Shown: in pieces, positions 51,576 to 63,748 of the stretch
Layout: the number at the start of each line of letters is the position of its first letter
Position numbering within the stretch: position 1 is the first letter of the stretch
Origin: Aculops lycopersici
Taxonomy: Eukaryota > Arthropoda > Arachnida > Trombidiformes > Eriophyidae
DNA: 64,000 bases
NCBI GenBank assembly: GCA_015350385.1
Contig: WNKI01000005.1
Span: forward strand, 758,266-822,265
Reading direction: 5' to 3'
Translations under genes and position numbers: made by a program
Notes under the pieces: model-generated
The model's input: only the letters and a program-made list of their open reading frames with translations
What the model was told of the DNA's origin: nothing
Database searches by the model: none

Positions 51576-54500
51576 ATGGATGCAGTCTTAGCTTCAACTA
51601 TTGACATCCTGGAGGATGTTGTCAAGTTACCTGATTGGCAGTCGGAGTTGGCTTTCACCGAGCCTAGACACCAGGAGCCAATCACGGGAATCCAGTCGAC
51701 AGATGGTTCATGGCGACTTAAGGAGCGTGTTAAAACTGTATCAGTTGCATTAGTTTTGTGCCTGAATGTAGGCGTTGATCCGCCGGATATAGTCAAGATT
51801 GAACCTTGTGCACATTATGAATGCTGGTATGATCCCTTGTCAGACGAACCCCAGAAGGCGATCGAACACATAAGTCTCCAGCTGGAAAAGCAATACGAAC
51901 AATGGCATTCAAGAGCGAGATACAAGAAGTGTTTGGATCCAACTGTCGAGGAGGTGAAGAGACTCTGTACATCCTTACGTCGTTACTCCAAAGAGGATCG
52001 GGTTTTGTTCCATTACAATGGTCATGGTGTTCCAAGGCCGACACAGAATGGTGAGATCTGGGTATTCAACGAGCGATATACACAATATATACCGCTTGCA
52101 ATCTACGATTTGCAACAGTGGATGGGCGCGCCGTCGATTTACGTGTTCGATTGCTCGTGTGCCGGCTCAATCGTGAATTCATATTTAGAGTTCGCGAAGC
52201 AACATAAACGTGATTATGAGATGGAACTAACTCAATATAATGCCTACCAGCAAACGCAACGCCAAATCATCATTCGAGGCTCCGATCAAGAGCACCAATC
52301 GCCATCGAATTTGAAACATCATCAGCAGCAGGAGGAGCACAATCAAAATAAGTCTACTACTAATCATCAGAACAACAATAACTTACCAAATCAAACTGGC
52401 ATCAAAACTCCAACTACTCGAGCTTCAGCAACAAATGTGCAACAAGCTACCAATACTAACTTGCAGAGTAATATTAATACGAACAGCACTAATGGAACCA
52501 ACAATGATAATACAAACGCTCAGCAACCGCCACCAATCAGAGCACCGCCAATTAAGCCTCCTGATTACGAGAATTGTTTTCAACTTGCAGCTTGTGAGGC
52601 GCACCAGATATTACCCATGCAACCCGATTTACCCGCTGACTTATTTACATCATGTTTAACAACACCCATAAAAATGGCCTTAAGATGGTTTATACAGAAG
52701 AACGATATGCGACTGATTCCAAAGGTTAGCTTGGCGGAGGTCGATTTAGTACCTGGACTGTTAAGTGATAGAAGAACTATGTTAGGTGAACTGAATTGGA
52801 TATTTACAGCAATAACGGACACAATAGCTTGGGATGTCTTGCCGAAGGATCTATTCCAGCGTCTATATAGGCAGGATTTACTTGTTGCCAGTTTGTTTAG
52901 GAATTTTCTATTAGCCGATAGGATAATGCGAACTTACGATTGTACACCGGTCTCACATCCGAGATTGCCAAAAACCTATCACCACCCAATGTGGCGCGCT
53001 TGGGACATGGTTGTTGATTTGTGTTTATCACAATTGAAGGATGTCAATGATTTCAAGAAGCCATTCAAAACAAGCAGCTTCTTTGCCGAGCAACTAACAG
53101 CCTTTGAGGTTTGGCTTGATCTGGACCATAGTTCAAACCAACAACCTGATCACCAATTGTTACCAATAATATTGCAAGTCCTATTGAGTCCTGTGCATAG
53201 ATTGCGAGCTTTAGATCTATTGAGTCGCTTCTTGAATCTTGGACCTGGAGCGGTGCACTCTGCACTATCTGTTGGAATATTCCCTTATGTTCTGAAATTG
53301 CTTCAAAGTAATGCCCGCGAGGTGAGGCCCTTCCTATTGTCAATATGGGCAAAGATTCTGGCAATTGACCGACGGTGCCAGGTAGATTTAGTTAGAGACC
53401 ACTATCATCGTTATTTCCTGACAATCCTCTCCGATGGAACTTACGATGCGCACTATAGAACAATGGCCGCCTTTGTGATGACTTGTATTGTTCGCGATTA
53501 TCCATTGGGCCAGGAGGTTGCGTATCAAGCAAATCTAATAGCTTATTGTTTGGAGCAATTGGATGATCCAGATCCAATGTTGAGGAAATGGTTGGCTATT
53601 TGTCTGGGAACCTCATGGGACAACTACGAGGATGCCCGTTGGTGTGGCGTTCGCAGTTGTGCGCATGAAAAATTGTATACTATTTTGGATGACCCTGACC
53701 CTGAAGTCCGCGCAGCGGCCATCTACGCACTGGGTACTTTTATTAATGCTAGTACCGAGCGAACGGATCATGCAAATACTATTGACCATAGTATTGGAAT
53801 GAAAATTGTTTCAACATCTTTATACGATTCCAGTGTATTGGTTCGCCACGAGCTAGTGGTTGCACTTCAGTATTTGATTCTGGCTTTTGAGAGTCAATTT
53901 TCAAAGTTGGCCAGCGCCGCAAATCCGCTTGTATTTGGAAGCGGCAGCAAGATTGTTAGCAATGTTTACCATGTTATTTGGAAGGCTATGTGCACTCTAG
54001 CCTCAGATCCGCATCCGAAAATCTCCTCGGCCGCTCAGGTTATTATAGACGAGATTAGATCTCGCTTCTTTTCGGGAATGTCCTCCGAATCCCTAAGGGA
54101 ATCAAAGTCAAACTCGTCAATCTCAGAATCCTCGTCGCCCTATACGGCGGCCACTTTCTCAATTAGCGAATCGCCACCCTCGACAACAACCACAGCCGCC
54201 CCATATAATAGTAGTCATCGTGGCGGTATTAATCGAGCCGGAAGTAGCAACAACACCGAGTCCACGGCAACCAACGCAGCATCAACTGTCTTTACAGCTC
54301 TAACAAGTGCCTTTAACTCTTCTAGTCCAAGCAAGTTGGCGGCGACTGCAGCGGCCGCCGCCGCTGCTACCGCAGGTGACAATCGGAACCAAAATCATAA
54401 CCAAAACCACTTGTCGCCGACTCAGCCCCCGCCAATGCCGAACAATAAGCATAGTAGCGCCACCTTGAATGAGTCCATCAATATTTATAGCAACCAACAG

Positions 54501-56445
54501 CAGCATCCATCTTCGCCGGTCGGTTCGAATTTGGACAGGAGCACCAAGTCAGCCAACGTGACCATCAACAAAGCATCGCATCATAGGCGTTATAACAACA
54601 ATAGCAACAACAATGCGCCTATCGATGACGACAATCGATCAAATTTATCCTCGTCGCAGAGGCAGTTGATTAGCACTGATTTTGTTGATTGGTGTACAAA
54701 GTATTTCATTGACCCGCAAAACAATTATACCTCATCGGCGGCCGCATCTCGAGCTCGTAATGGTGGCTTAGGTAGAGGCGGTTCCTCGCAAAGTAGCAAG
54801 GAAGAGCAACAGCGCGAATGGCGAATGCTACGTGTATTGAGCTATAAGAATGTTTGCCTCCGCGAATTAATGGTCGTGGATCCAATCAGATTCAACGAAA
54901 ACGTTTCAAGTTACAAGGTGTCGCATGTACCTCAGCTCATTACTGTGCATCCCTATGACCCCATAATGGTGATCGCCGGGCGCGACGAATTTAGCATTAT
55001 GCATTTGGATGGCTCGCATGTGGACAATTACAATCTAAACAACCGCCATAGAGATGGTTATCCCAACCATCACCACCACCATCATCATACAGGCGGCCTC
55101 TCGTCTAGCATCTCCTCCGCCTCAATCCACGGACATGGGCATTCAAATTCTGCAATGCACCTGCTCGGCGGAAACTCGATCAACAACAACAGCCACCACC
55201 ACCAAAATCATCTCAATAATAGTAGTCATCACAACAACCATCACAACGGTAGTAACCAATACAACCAACAGGATGGACTTTTTAATGATCTCATCGGAAC
55301 ACAGAGTAACTGTCATTCAAGTTCTAGTCAAATAACATCATTGCAACTGATTAACCCCCAATATAATACGCTCATTTGCACCGGAAGTAGCGAGGGTTCA
55401 GTGCGAATTTGGAAGGCCTACAATAGTATTGAGAGCGACTATACCTTCAATCCGCAATTAATCAGCGCCTTCCAGTTGATGCCCGAGCTGCAACCGCATC
55501 GCCAAGGTTTAGGCATGATATTACTCTGGGATCAAAATCAGTCGAGGTTCTACGCAACCAGCGACCAGAATGATGTTCGTATGATCAAAGTTTGGGACGC
55601 CGTTGCCGAGACCAAGGTTCAGGATATACCAACTTGCGCCGAATTTGGCGTCTCATGTTTATCTAGCGATGGCGAGCACTCGATTGCAGCTGGCTTCCTC
55701 GATGGAAGCATTCGAATCTACGATACTCGCTTGAAGAAGACTGATTGCCGCACCTTTACCTTTAGAAAACACTCGGAGAAGATCCTCACATTGCACATGT
55801 TTAAACCCGGCGAGAAGCACATTAATCTAGTTAGTGGGGATTCCTGTGGCGAGGTTCGCTTTTGGGACAAACGGGCGCCAACTTCCGTCAAGCGAGTTGA
55901 TGTTGGCCAAAAGATGAGCGTTATGAGCGTCCACCCGAACGCGGACGTCTTTGCATGGTAGGTATCAGTTGATTTTATCCTCCACGAAACATGATATGTT
56001 GCATCATTTACCTTGCAGGACTGAACGATAAAATAAGAGAGATAAGTAACCTTTTTCGTAATTGTTCCAAATCCAAATCTAAAAAACAACTCAAATAACA
56101 GCGGCCTCAAATCGGGCCAAGGAATCAAGATCTACAATTTGGACGGAGCCTCGCGGGCTGGATGTGTGATCAAATGCCAAGACAACAACTTTTTCACAAG
56201 TCGACACAACCCCTCGGTCAGCTGCATGGCCTTCCACCCCTTGAAGGTGAGTTAGCGGTTCTTTTCTCTCGAGTTCAATGAGAGAGTTGTTCTATCCTCA
56301 TATTGTTTTGTGGCACTAACAATTTACTAACCAACTCTCTGATTATCCTATTTCCAACTAACCCCCAAAATGCCAACAGACTTCCCTGGTCTCAGGATTC
56401 ACCGACGCAGTGGTCTCAATATATTCCTCCAAAACAGTTCCTTGA
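51576..56445 (+). CDS. raptor: Raptor, regulatory subunit of TORC1
   Basis: Three exons (51576-55957, 56102-56246, 56380-56445) join GT..AG in phase to give 1530 residues (human 1335). Raptor recruits substrates such as S6K and 4E-BP to the TOR kinase. The caspase-like RNC domain is clear (CWYDPLSDEPQKAIEH, VLFHYNGHGVPRPTQNGE, PSIYVFDCSCAGSIV). It is split by an Asn/Gln/Thr-rich insertion at about 225-328 before NCFQLAACEA. HEAT-type repeats follow (about 370-830), including LLQSNAREVRPFLLSIWAK. A second large low-complexity region (about 835-1020) precedes the C-terminal WD40 propeller (about 1100-1530), which itself has a His/Asn-rich loop near 1165-1245. The two small exons complete the propeller, with HPNADVFA-C-GLKSG across the first junction and FHPLK-TSLVSGF across the second. 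It is convergent with the PKC gene. Confidence 0.96.
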
Positions 56446-56510
56446 GCGCAGAACCCCAAGGGATTTGCGCAGTTTGACAATCACAATCACAGATACTGAT
56501 GTTGTGGGTC

Positions 56511-56516
56511 AATAAA
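56511..56516 (+). terminator. Poly(A) signal for raptor
   Basis: AATAAA 65 bases after the raptor stop codon. Confidence 0.6.
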
Positions 56517-57299
56517 TTTGCTCCATCTTTTTGGGAGTAGCCGTTAGTTTTTTCTCCCCGCAAATGACTCGTAAAGAGGTGCGATTGTTTTCGAGTTGTT
56601 TTAGAACTAAACAGTAGATATAATTATCAATATAGTTGGTCGAAGTTGAAAAAGATTCCTCGAGGCGGCACTTGGGGTCGCTCCAAAATCGAGTTAAAGC
56701 AAACCCCATCCAGTTGCTCTGGTTACATGTACAAAAGAGCTCTTCGACTTGTGTAAATATGCCACCTACACCATGTGACATTCAATATGGTCTATTCGAG
56801 TTGATTTTTTGTCTTTTACCGTGAGTTTGGCCAGGTACCCCGTACAATGGCAAATTTGAGGGAGGCAATTCCATTTTCCCACTCACGAGTACACCCGTGC
56901 TTCCACTAAGTGTCAAAATTTTAATGATAGATACCCGGCGAAGAGTCGTTGCGGGGCCGGAAAATCCCCAAGCGGGAACCAGCCAGCGAGGAAACTCTCG
57001 CTAGACCTGAAATTAGGATATATTCATTTGTACTCTATAGTGCTTTTATTTATTCATTAGTATTTACCATAAGCGTACATCGAATTTAATCTATTCGAGC
57101 GCTTGAGTCGTTTCATTGGCTTGCTCCGTTTGATCGATTAAGTTTTCTTGGCTTTTCTTTTTGGTGGCTAATATTATTACTGTTATTTTTGCTCGTTATC
57201 GATTTTGTGTTCGATTTTGCTTTTGGAATCGATGGGAAAGAATGAGAGAAATCAAGTTGACCAACTAGAGACGTATTACTTTAGGGTTGCAAACCCAAT
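56517..57299. other. Convergent region raptor / PKC
   Basis: Contains the 3' UTR of the PKC gene on the minus strand, with two overlapping AATAAA signals at 57045-57054 (minus strand). No other gene is supported. Confidence 0.6.
57045..57054 (-). terminator. Poly(A) signals for PKC
   Basis: Two overlapping AATAAA hexamers on the minus strand, about 250 bases after the PKC stop codon. Confidence 0.55.
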
Positions 57300-60200
57300 T
57301 CACGAGTCGCTCGATGTTGTGGGTTTGTAGTCTTCTGCAGTGTAAGAGAATCCATCAAATATTGACTGGTCCAGATTCATCATAAACGAGTCGTCGGTTG
57401 GCGATAAATCAACCTTCTGGCTTGTGAACTGCTTGTCAAAGTTAGACACATCAAGTCGATCCTTAATTCGCGGCTTGAAAGGCGGTTGCACCTCGCGGTT
57501 AGCAATTTTATCCCAATCAATGTGCCTAAAGAACAAGTGTTTCCTTATTTCGGCCTCCCCTCTGCGCTCGGTTGTTGTTATTGTTTTGTTGCCATTGTTA
57601 TTTTTGTCGCCGTCATCACAATCAAGGTCAAAGGGGCGGGAGTTGAGTTCATTGTTTTGGTTGGCGCGTGCCATTGGTGATGGTGGTAGTGGTGGTGGTC
57701 GTGCGAGTTTATTAGCAGCGCGCCGCGTGTTTGGTTGTTCAATTGAAAAGTCAATTGAAAAGTTAAATTGAAAGTGCGACAAACAGACGCGAGTTGGGTG
57801 TGTATGTGATGGGAGTGCGGGTTGTCGTTTGGTTAGTACTCGTGTTTGTTGTTGTTGCTACTACTGTTGTTTGGCCAAGAATCACAACCTACGTAACGTG
57901 AGTGAAAAGTTTTAAGAGAAAGAGGAACTCGAGAAGCAGGAGAAGACTTTTCATTTTAGCAATCGAATGTTCTTGGCGGGTGCGGTGTAAGTGGCGGCTT
58001 CTAAGAGGCAAACATATTGAAATTGTAGACGACCACAACGACAACGACGACGACCAGCGAGACGGAGACTTGGACCGGAAATTATTACGGAAGTCGGCGG
58101 AGAGCCGGACTGCTAGCAGGTGGTTAGCTCTTTCAACTCGAGGGCTAGCTGAGCGGCACGAGAGTAGAGCTATCGGTTGTTGTTGTTGTAGTTTTGGTTA
58201 CAGTTGCTAGTCTCGCTGCTCCAGCGTTTCAGTCTTGCGAAATGAAATGAAAACAAGAGGAAGCCTTAAGAAGGCGACTCGAGGCATGGGAGAGCTCGCT
58301 GAGCTAGCCAATGTTTCGGGGCCAAGCGGAAGTCGACCTTTCGTGTCCCTTTAGCTTGTTGTCGACTAGGATACTGCCTCTCGTTCATAGAAAGTTCGAA
58401 GGAGAGTCGCCTTTGTCTTGGTCCCGCTTGTTTGGTATCCGATTCCTGCCATTCCCGTTCGAATCAATGCAACTCTTCGAGCTGACGACCGACCGACCGA
58501 CCGTCGGTCGGTCGGAAATGGATGAGCGATACATTCTATTCTGCGCCACTGCTGCCGCCAATGAAGCCGATCTGAATGTTGAACAAGCAGCAACTTACAA
58601 TTCAAGACGAGGAGCGCCCACTTTGCCTTGTCATCCTTACAACAAACAAATCTTATCGGCTGCCTGACCAATAGGCCGACCAGCGGCACCGAATCGCCCG
58701 TCAGCTAGACGGTGATAAATGGACCCGTTGACTTCTTCCTGAACACGCCCCGTTTCCCCTCCTTGAAAACACGCACACTTGTAAATACCGGCAACACACA
58801 CAAACATACAAGAGCCGCACCGGAAGTCGACCAGAAAACACTCGCTCTGCGGCTGACTCGCTCGCTCGGTGGCGGCCGGTTTCCTCTAGGAGGTTTAGTT
58901 TAGCAGCAGCACCGTGCTGCAGCAAATTCGAGTGGAAAAAGTTGATTTCCGTTCAGAATTCCGTTGAAAGCTCACAGAGGAGGGCCGACATTATTAGTAG
59001 TTGCAGAAGTTGTGTGTCTACTGCTGCGATTGCAGAAGGAGAGTGGCTGCAAATTATGACATAGAAAGTTGGAAGAGAATATCATATGTTTGCCTCCTAT
59101 CAGTATGTCTGTCTGTCTACTTGGCGCCGTCTTTTTCTTTCTTTTTTCAACCAGACGCAAACATCTAGTCAATGATGACAGTCTAAGAGTTGGAAAATTG
59201 CAGCTCAAAAAAGCCAAGAGGGGAGATGGTAGATTTCTAAACGCTGTCGGCAGCTCCAGTAGCTAATAACGGTCGTCTTTCGTCCGCTAGGTCCCTCTTC
59301 TAGCTAACGTTTATCTCGTTCGAGAAATCAGCAAATGAACCGCACAAGTCTCCGTCACCAAATCTGCTAGCGATAGACCCGAGCTCGAACACTCTGGTTG
59401 AATCCATTTCGACTTGGTTGCTGCTGTTACTGGCTGGCTGGTAATGATGATGATAACAGAGGAGCGCCACTTTGCGGTTCGCGCGTGAAGGCTGCTGGCA
59501 AGCTAGTTGCAGCCAGCCAGCTTGCAAGCAATTGATTCACCGGAAGCAGCGGCGGGCGCTGCATTTGTAGTTAGCTACTTGGGCTAGACGATTCGATTCA
59601 TGGACATGGAAAATTGATTTGCTCTTAGGCGCCACCAGAGAAGCCAAGGCTGTTTGGCCCTCGAACTCGTTAGCCAGCTTCGCGACTAGACTAGTGACGA
59701 TTCGGCGTTGAAATTAAGAGTCGAAAATATATATATATATATAGTTATAAATATATTTGCGCACTTTTATTGAATAGAAACTGGATAGTAGGGAACCGAA
59801 GCTGAGAACTAAAAGAACCAATGGAACCCAAAAGGAATCAAGCGAGGACTTGTGTTGACTGCTTGGCAACCAACCACCGACCTACAAATGTAACTGTGCG
59901 CAACTGTGTAAATTCAATCAGCGCCAATCTAGGCGAATCTCTCTAAACTCTCTGGCTCACGTGCTCATTGTGAGCCCAAGATGAGCTGAAAGTCGACGGG
60001 ATTTCGATCTGGATCTTGGTGCTCTGTGACGGTTGTCGTTTTTATCCATCTGCTACTCGCAAACGAACCCCTCAGTAAGGAAGCGAATCGATCAGCAGTC
60101 GTCGCGAGTGGCAGTGTTGACGCCACGACCCGGCGATGATCTTGGCGGCAACTCGATGGCGCGCGCTTTCGGCTGAATACGTTAGCCGACTGCCATTCGC

Positions 60201-61252
60201 TTTTATCGAGTCCATCGAGTAGCTCGCTCCAGTTTCGGCTCCAGTAACCAAACGCTGAGTGTGCAGATTTGGATTTAGATTTAAAGCAAAACCTCGTTCC
60301 CTTTGCCTCTGACTCGCAATGACTCGTGGCCGTCGTCGTCCCAGTTGTCGGCGAGCTTCCGGTCGAGATCTCGCCTCACGCAAACACACATTGAAATGCG
60401 CGCGTCAACAAGCAGGAGATCCGCTCCAAGTGTTAGATTAGAACCGACGGCTCGCGAGGCAAACAATCAATTGGCGAGCTTCTAAGAGAGCGACGCAAGT
60501 GGAAAGCTTGAGTCGCGTATGAGCGGCCGCTTGGCAAGCTTGGATTCATTGCCAAGCCAGCGGTTAAATGTCAAGAAGTTCAATTGTGTTGGCGATCGGG
60601 AAAAAGGCGAGTGGCAATTACAGCTGCGTAGCGAGACGTCTCTTACTCAATTTGGCCTCAGTTTGCATGGCGCTCGGACGACGTTGCCAAATTATCCATG
60701 AGTTTGCCAGGTAGCGAGACAGGTGAGCTGCTTGACTGTGACCTAAAGTGCAGCAGCAGCGTCCACGGTTATTAGCGTTAGAACAAGCTCGCTCGTGATT
60801 TCTACTGGTTTCCGTCGCGCTGGCGTCGTTGCATTTCACAAATTGAGACGCCGGAGAGACCAGTTTGTGAGTGTGTTGGGTTCAAATAAGAGTCGCAGCT
60901 AGTGAGAAATCCCGAGCAGGTGGTGGCTGAAAGGTTCACGGTGGGCAACTGGTACAACAAACGCATAGCAGAAAAGTAAATGGTCAAGTCAGGTTAACTT
61001 ACCCATTGGTGCAACCGAGCCGCTCGGCCGGATTCTTGATTAGCAATCCCTTGCAAATGTCCTTTGCCTCCTTGGACATGAACTTGGGATAGGAGACTCC
61101 GTGCTCCATGATTGCAATGAACAGCTCCTCCTCGTCCTCGGCGTCAAATGGAGGCTGGCCAACGAGCATCTCGTAGAGCAACACTCCAAAGGCCCACCAG
61201 TCGACTGATTTGCCATATGGCTGGTAGAGCAAAATTTCCGGACTAATATAAT
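57300..61252 (-). CDS. Conventional protein kinase C, last two exons (5' part outside window)
   Basis: Exons 61252-61003 and 57561-57300 join GT..AG in phase. The first encodes the end of the kinase domain: YISPEILLYQPYGKSVDWW with the APE-equivalent SPE, the DWWAFGVLLYEML core, GQPPFDAEDEEELF, and NPAERLGC. The second carries RKHLFFRHIDWDKI, then the AGC-kinase C-terminal tail with PFKPRI, a turn-motif region LSPTDDSF and the hydrophobic motif FDGFSY. The FxGFSY motif and the HGVSYPKFMSKEA phrase fit conventional PKC (Ca2+- and diacylglycerol-dependent), not aPKC, which has an acidic residue in place of Ser. The C-terminal tail after FSY is short and lacks further homology. C1, C2 and the N-lobe must lie beyond 64000, so the upstream intron is over 2.7 kb. 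Convergent with raptor. Confidence 0.92.
58489..58515. repeat. Perfect CCGA/TCGG inverted repeat
   Basis: Two 13-base arms built of CCGA and TCGG units flank a single C, so the whole can fold back on itself. It lies in the PKC intron. Confidence 0.9.
59727..59743. repeat. (AT)n run
   Basis: An AT dinucleotide stretch in the PKC intron, followed closely by a second AT-rich patch. Confidence 0.85.
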
Positions 61253-61487
61253 CTGTTTGTCGTCGTCGTCGTCGTAGGTACGTTCATTGGTTGTTTGGTT
61301 GGTTGTGGGTTGTTACGTTGGCAGGCGGTGGTTTGGTTAGTTGGTTGAGGCACATTCAGTGTTCGTATTACTGCTGTTAGTGCCCGTTACTGCCTGCAAC
61401 TCGCTTGCCACTCGCGGATAGCGATAAAATGTGCAAGTGCACCAGGGGCTCGCATATTATCGAGCGTTACCACGAGTAGCGGAGGGT

Positions 61488-61524
61488 AGAAGTTTACCTG
61501 TCACGCGGAGACAGGTAAACTTCT
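61488..61524. repeat. Perfect 15-bp inverted repeat with 7-base loop
   Basis: AGAAGTTTACCTGTC at 61488-61502 is matched exactly by its reverse complement at 61510-61524, with seven bases between. Pairing stops at once outside the arms. Confidence 0.9.
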
Positions 61525-61645
61525 CTTGAGGCAAAAGGTAAGTGGGCAACGAGAAATAGCTTAGTTTATTGGCGCTCGCTATTCAACAACACTCACAAAT
61601 ACAAGCAGACGGAAGGCGGAAAGTTGACGGCTACTCCCGCAGGAC

Positions 61646-61681
61646 GACCGACCGACCGACCGACCGACCGACTGACCGACC
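61646..61681. repeat. (GACC)n tandem array
   Basis: About nine tetranucleotide units of GACC with one T substitution. Confidence 0.9.
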
Positions 61682-63240
61682 AAATTGCCCGCTCGAATAT
61701 CGAGGCGCCAGTTTGATTGTTCTCGAAGCGAGAGACACAAACTTTGCCTGCGACTGCAAAGGCAAACAATAATAAAGGGCACTCGGTTGGGACGCCGGCC
61801 TATGGAAGTGTGGACCGCAACAACGAGGTTACCTGTGCCTCAGATATGAGTAGCGATAGTTGACTCTCGATGGTGGTTGCAATAAAGGCTCAACTACTAC
61901 AACAACAAAATGGCACTTATTAATCGGCCACCAGCAAGAGCTTCAGACTTCCAGCAAGAGATCTATTCAAAATAAGAGAGAGAGAGAGCGTGATGATTAG
62001 CTGGCTTCCGTGGAGAGACCAAAGCGCAACTTTTGGTCGACTGAAAGCAAGAATGAAAATAAAATACCACGAGCAATTCGAAACGATAATTGCTCTTGAG
62101 CTGGAGGTGCGCTCTTCTTTGGTTTCGCTCTCGAGCGCCGATGGCGCGGTGGAATTAATTCAAGCGGCACAGGTGCACCGCTCTCCAGCGCCGGGTACTC
62201 CATTGCACCCTTCGACGACCGATTGAACGACGCCGGCACGAAATTGGAGCGCACGACAAGTGGTTGCTGATACTCATTTCAAAAGAAACGAGCAAAAGGG
62301 ACACGCGTAACTATAGCTCAGGCAATCGATGTTGCCTGTGGATGTTGTGGTCGCTATCGCCGTTCTTGTTCACCCAAACACTTTTTCACTTTGAACGGCT
62401 CCACAATTTCCACTTGGATGTCGGCGGATTGAAATTGGAACTCAATTTTAGGGGGCCCAATTGAGTGTGATTTAATTGCGAAAACCAGTACATTCGCCGG
62501 AAATAGTAGTAGTGGTAGTCCATTCGACTCGTGGTCATAACTTGAGCGTCAAGTTGTCGGACGCTGGAATTGACGACTCGCAAGTCGACGTTCTTGTTGC
62601 TGTCGTTGTGGTTGTTGATATTGTTGATGATGTTGATGTCGTTGTGGTGGTGTCACTCTAAATTCTATTTATTTCTCGCACCACTCCGATCGCTATCACT
62701 ATCGCAATCCTATTGTTACTACCGCCGTCACTAGCATTGGGCCTCAGCGAGGAGTGAGAAAATCGACCGCCGATTCAACGGACTGACAAACGGAACTGGT
62801 GGCGTATTGTAAGTGCGTGTATCGCCGCCAACTTGCAGCATTTTCACTAGCCGTCGCCGGACGGCAACTAAAGAGGCGGTGCAGTCGTGCCATTGTTGCT
62901 GGTCAGTGTTATCATTATTACTTTTATTATTAGTATTACTATCACCACCACTGCTTCTGCCACCACAACAACAGTCGCCGCTCTGGAGAGTTGATGTCAG
63001 TTGCGCTTTTGTCGCCGCCGTTGCTCATAATCCAGATTACAATTGATCACAGCAATCGAATGCTGCGTTTGTGACTCGCGTGCAATGATCGACTTGCCGT
63101 TCGAGTTTTCCTCTCGCTCTCCCAATTGCCATTGGGACGCGGGAATTTGTTTCGTTATCAGCTGGCCGGCAGCAACAGCATTAGCGCTGCCGATTCATCT
63201 GTTCGTTAGCTGGCGAGAAGCGGCTTGATAGGCGTCCAAT

Positions 63241-63284
63241 GGCAAGCTAGCGGGCCCCAGCGGCATGGGCCTAGCTAGCTTGCC
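63241..63284. repeat. Imperfect inverted repeat
   Basis: GGCAAGCTAGC at 63241-63251 is matched by its reverse complement at 63274-63284. A second GGGCC pairing lies inside, with a small bulge. Confidence 0.7.
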
Positions 63285-63690
63285 GAATGGCGTCCACTCG
63301 GCGGAGGGGTTTAAGTTTTGTGGGGTCGAGTTGAACAGCCGACTATCTAACGTGGGCAACAGAGAAAGAGAGAGAGCGTAACTCCACTCAGTACCCCATA
63401 TCGCGTATCCTTAATGGGATCGAGATCTAAGAGGAGCATCGCAATTGATTGGCGCCGTCGCCACCGCCGCTGCTGACTCAAAAGCCGGTTACCTGAAAGT
63501 GGGTTAGCGACAACATCACATAATGACATTATATTTGCACCTGGTGCACGCCGGGCACTCGACAATCGAGGTCAACGAGATTAGCCGCTACCCTTGATGG
63601 CAGCCTCAGTAACAAGCGGCGCCGCCGCCAACGGCCATCAAGTTCCCGCCTCTGAGGAGCCGTTTTAGTTTCTCGGTTAAAACTTAATCA

Positions 63691-63704
63691 AGAGAGATAG
63701 AGAA

Positions 63705-63747
<43 letters not shown>
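63691..63747. repeat. (GA)n purine tract
   Basis: A 57-base, nearly pure purine run, first interrupted GA/AAGA and then a perfect AG dinucleotide repeat. Confidence 0.95.

Positions 63748-63748
<1 letters not shown>

Larger units (their letters stand above)
57562..61002 (-). other. 3.4 kb intron of the PKC gene
   Basis: Flanked by validated splice sites. Contains an inverted CCGA/TCGG repeat (58489-58515), an AT run (59727-59743), and only short unrecognised frames. No nested gene is supported. Confidence 0.65.

Noticed and set aside
57562..61002. Nested genes in the PKC intron
   Set aside because: Frames such as 57902-58210 and 58311-58667 are short, simple-sequence-rich and unrecognised.
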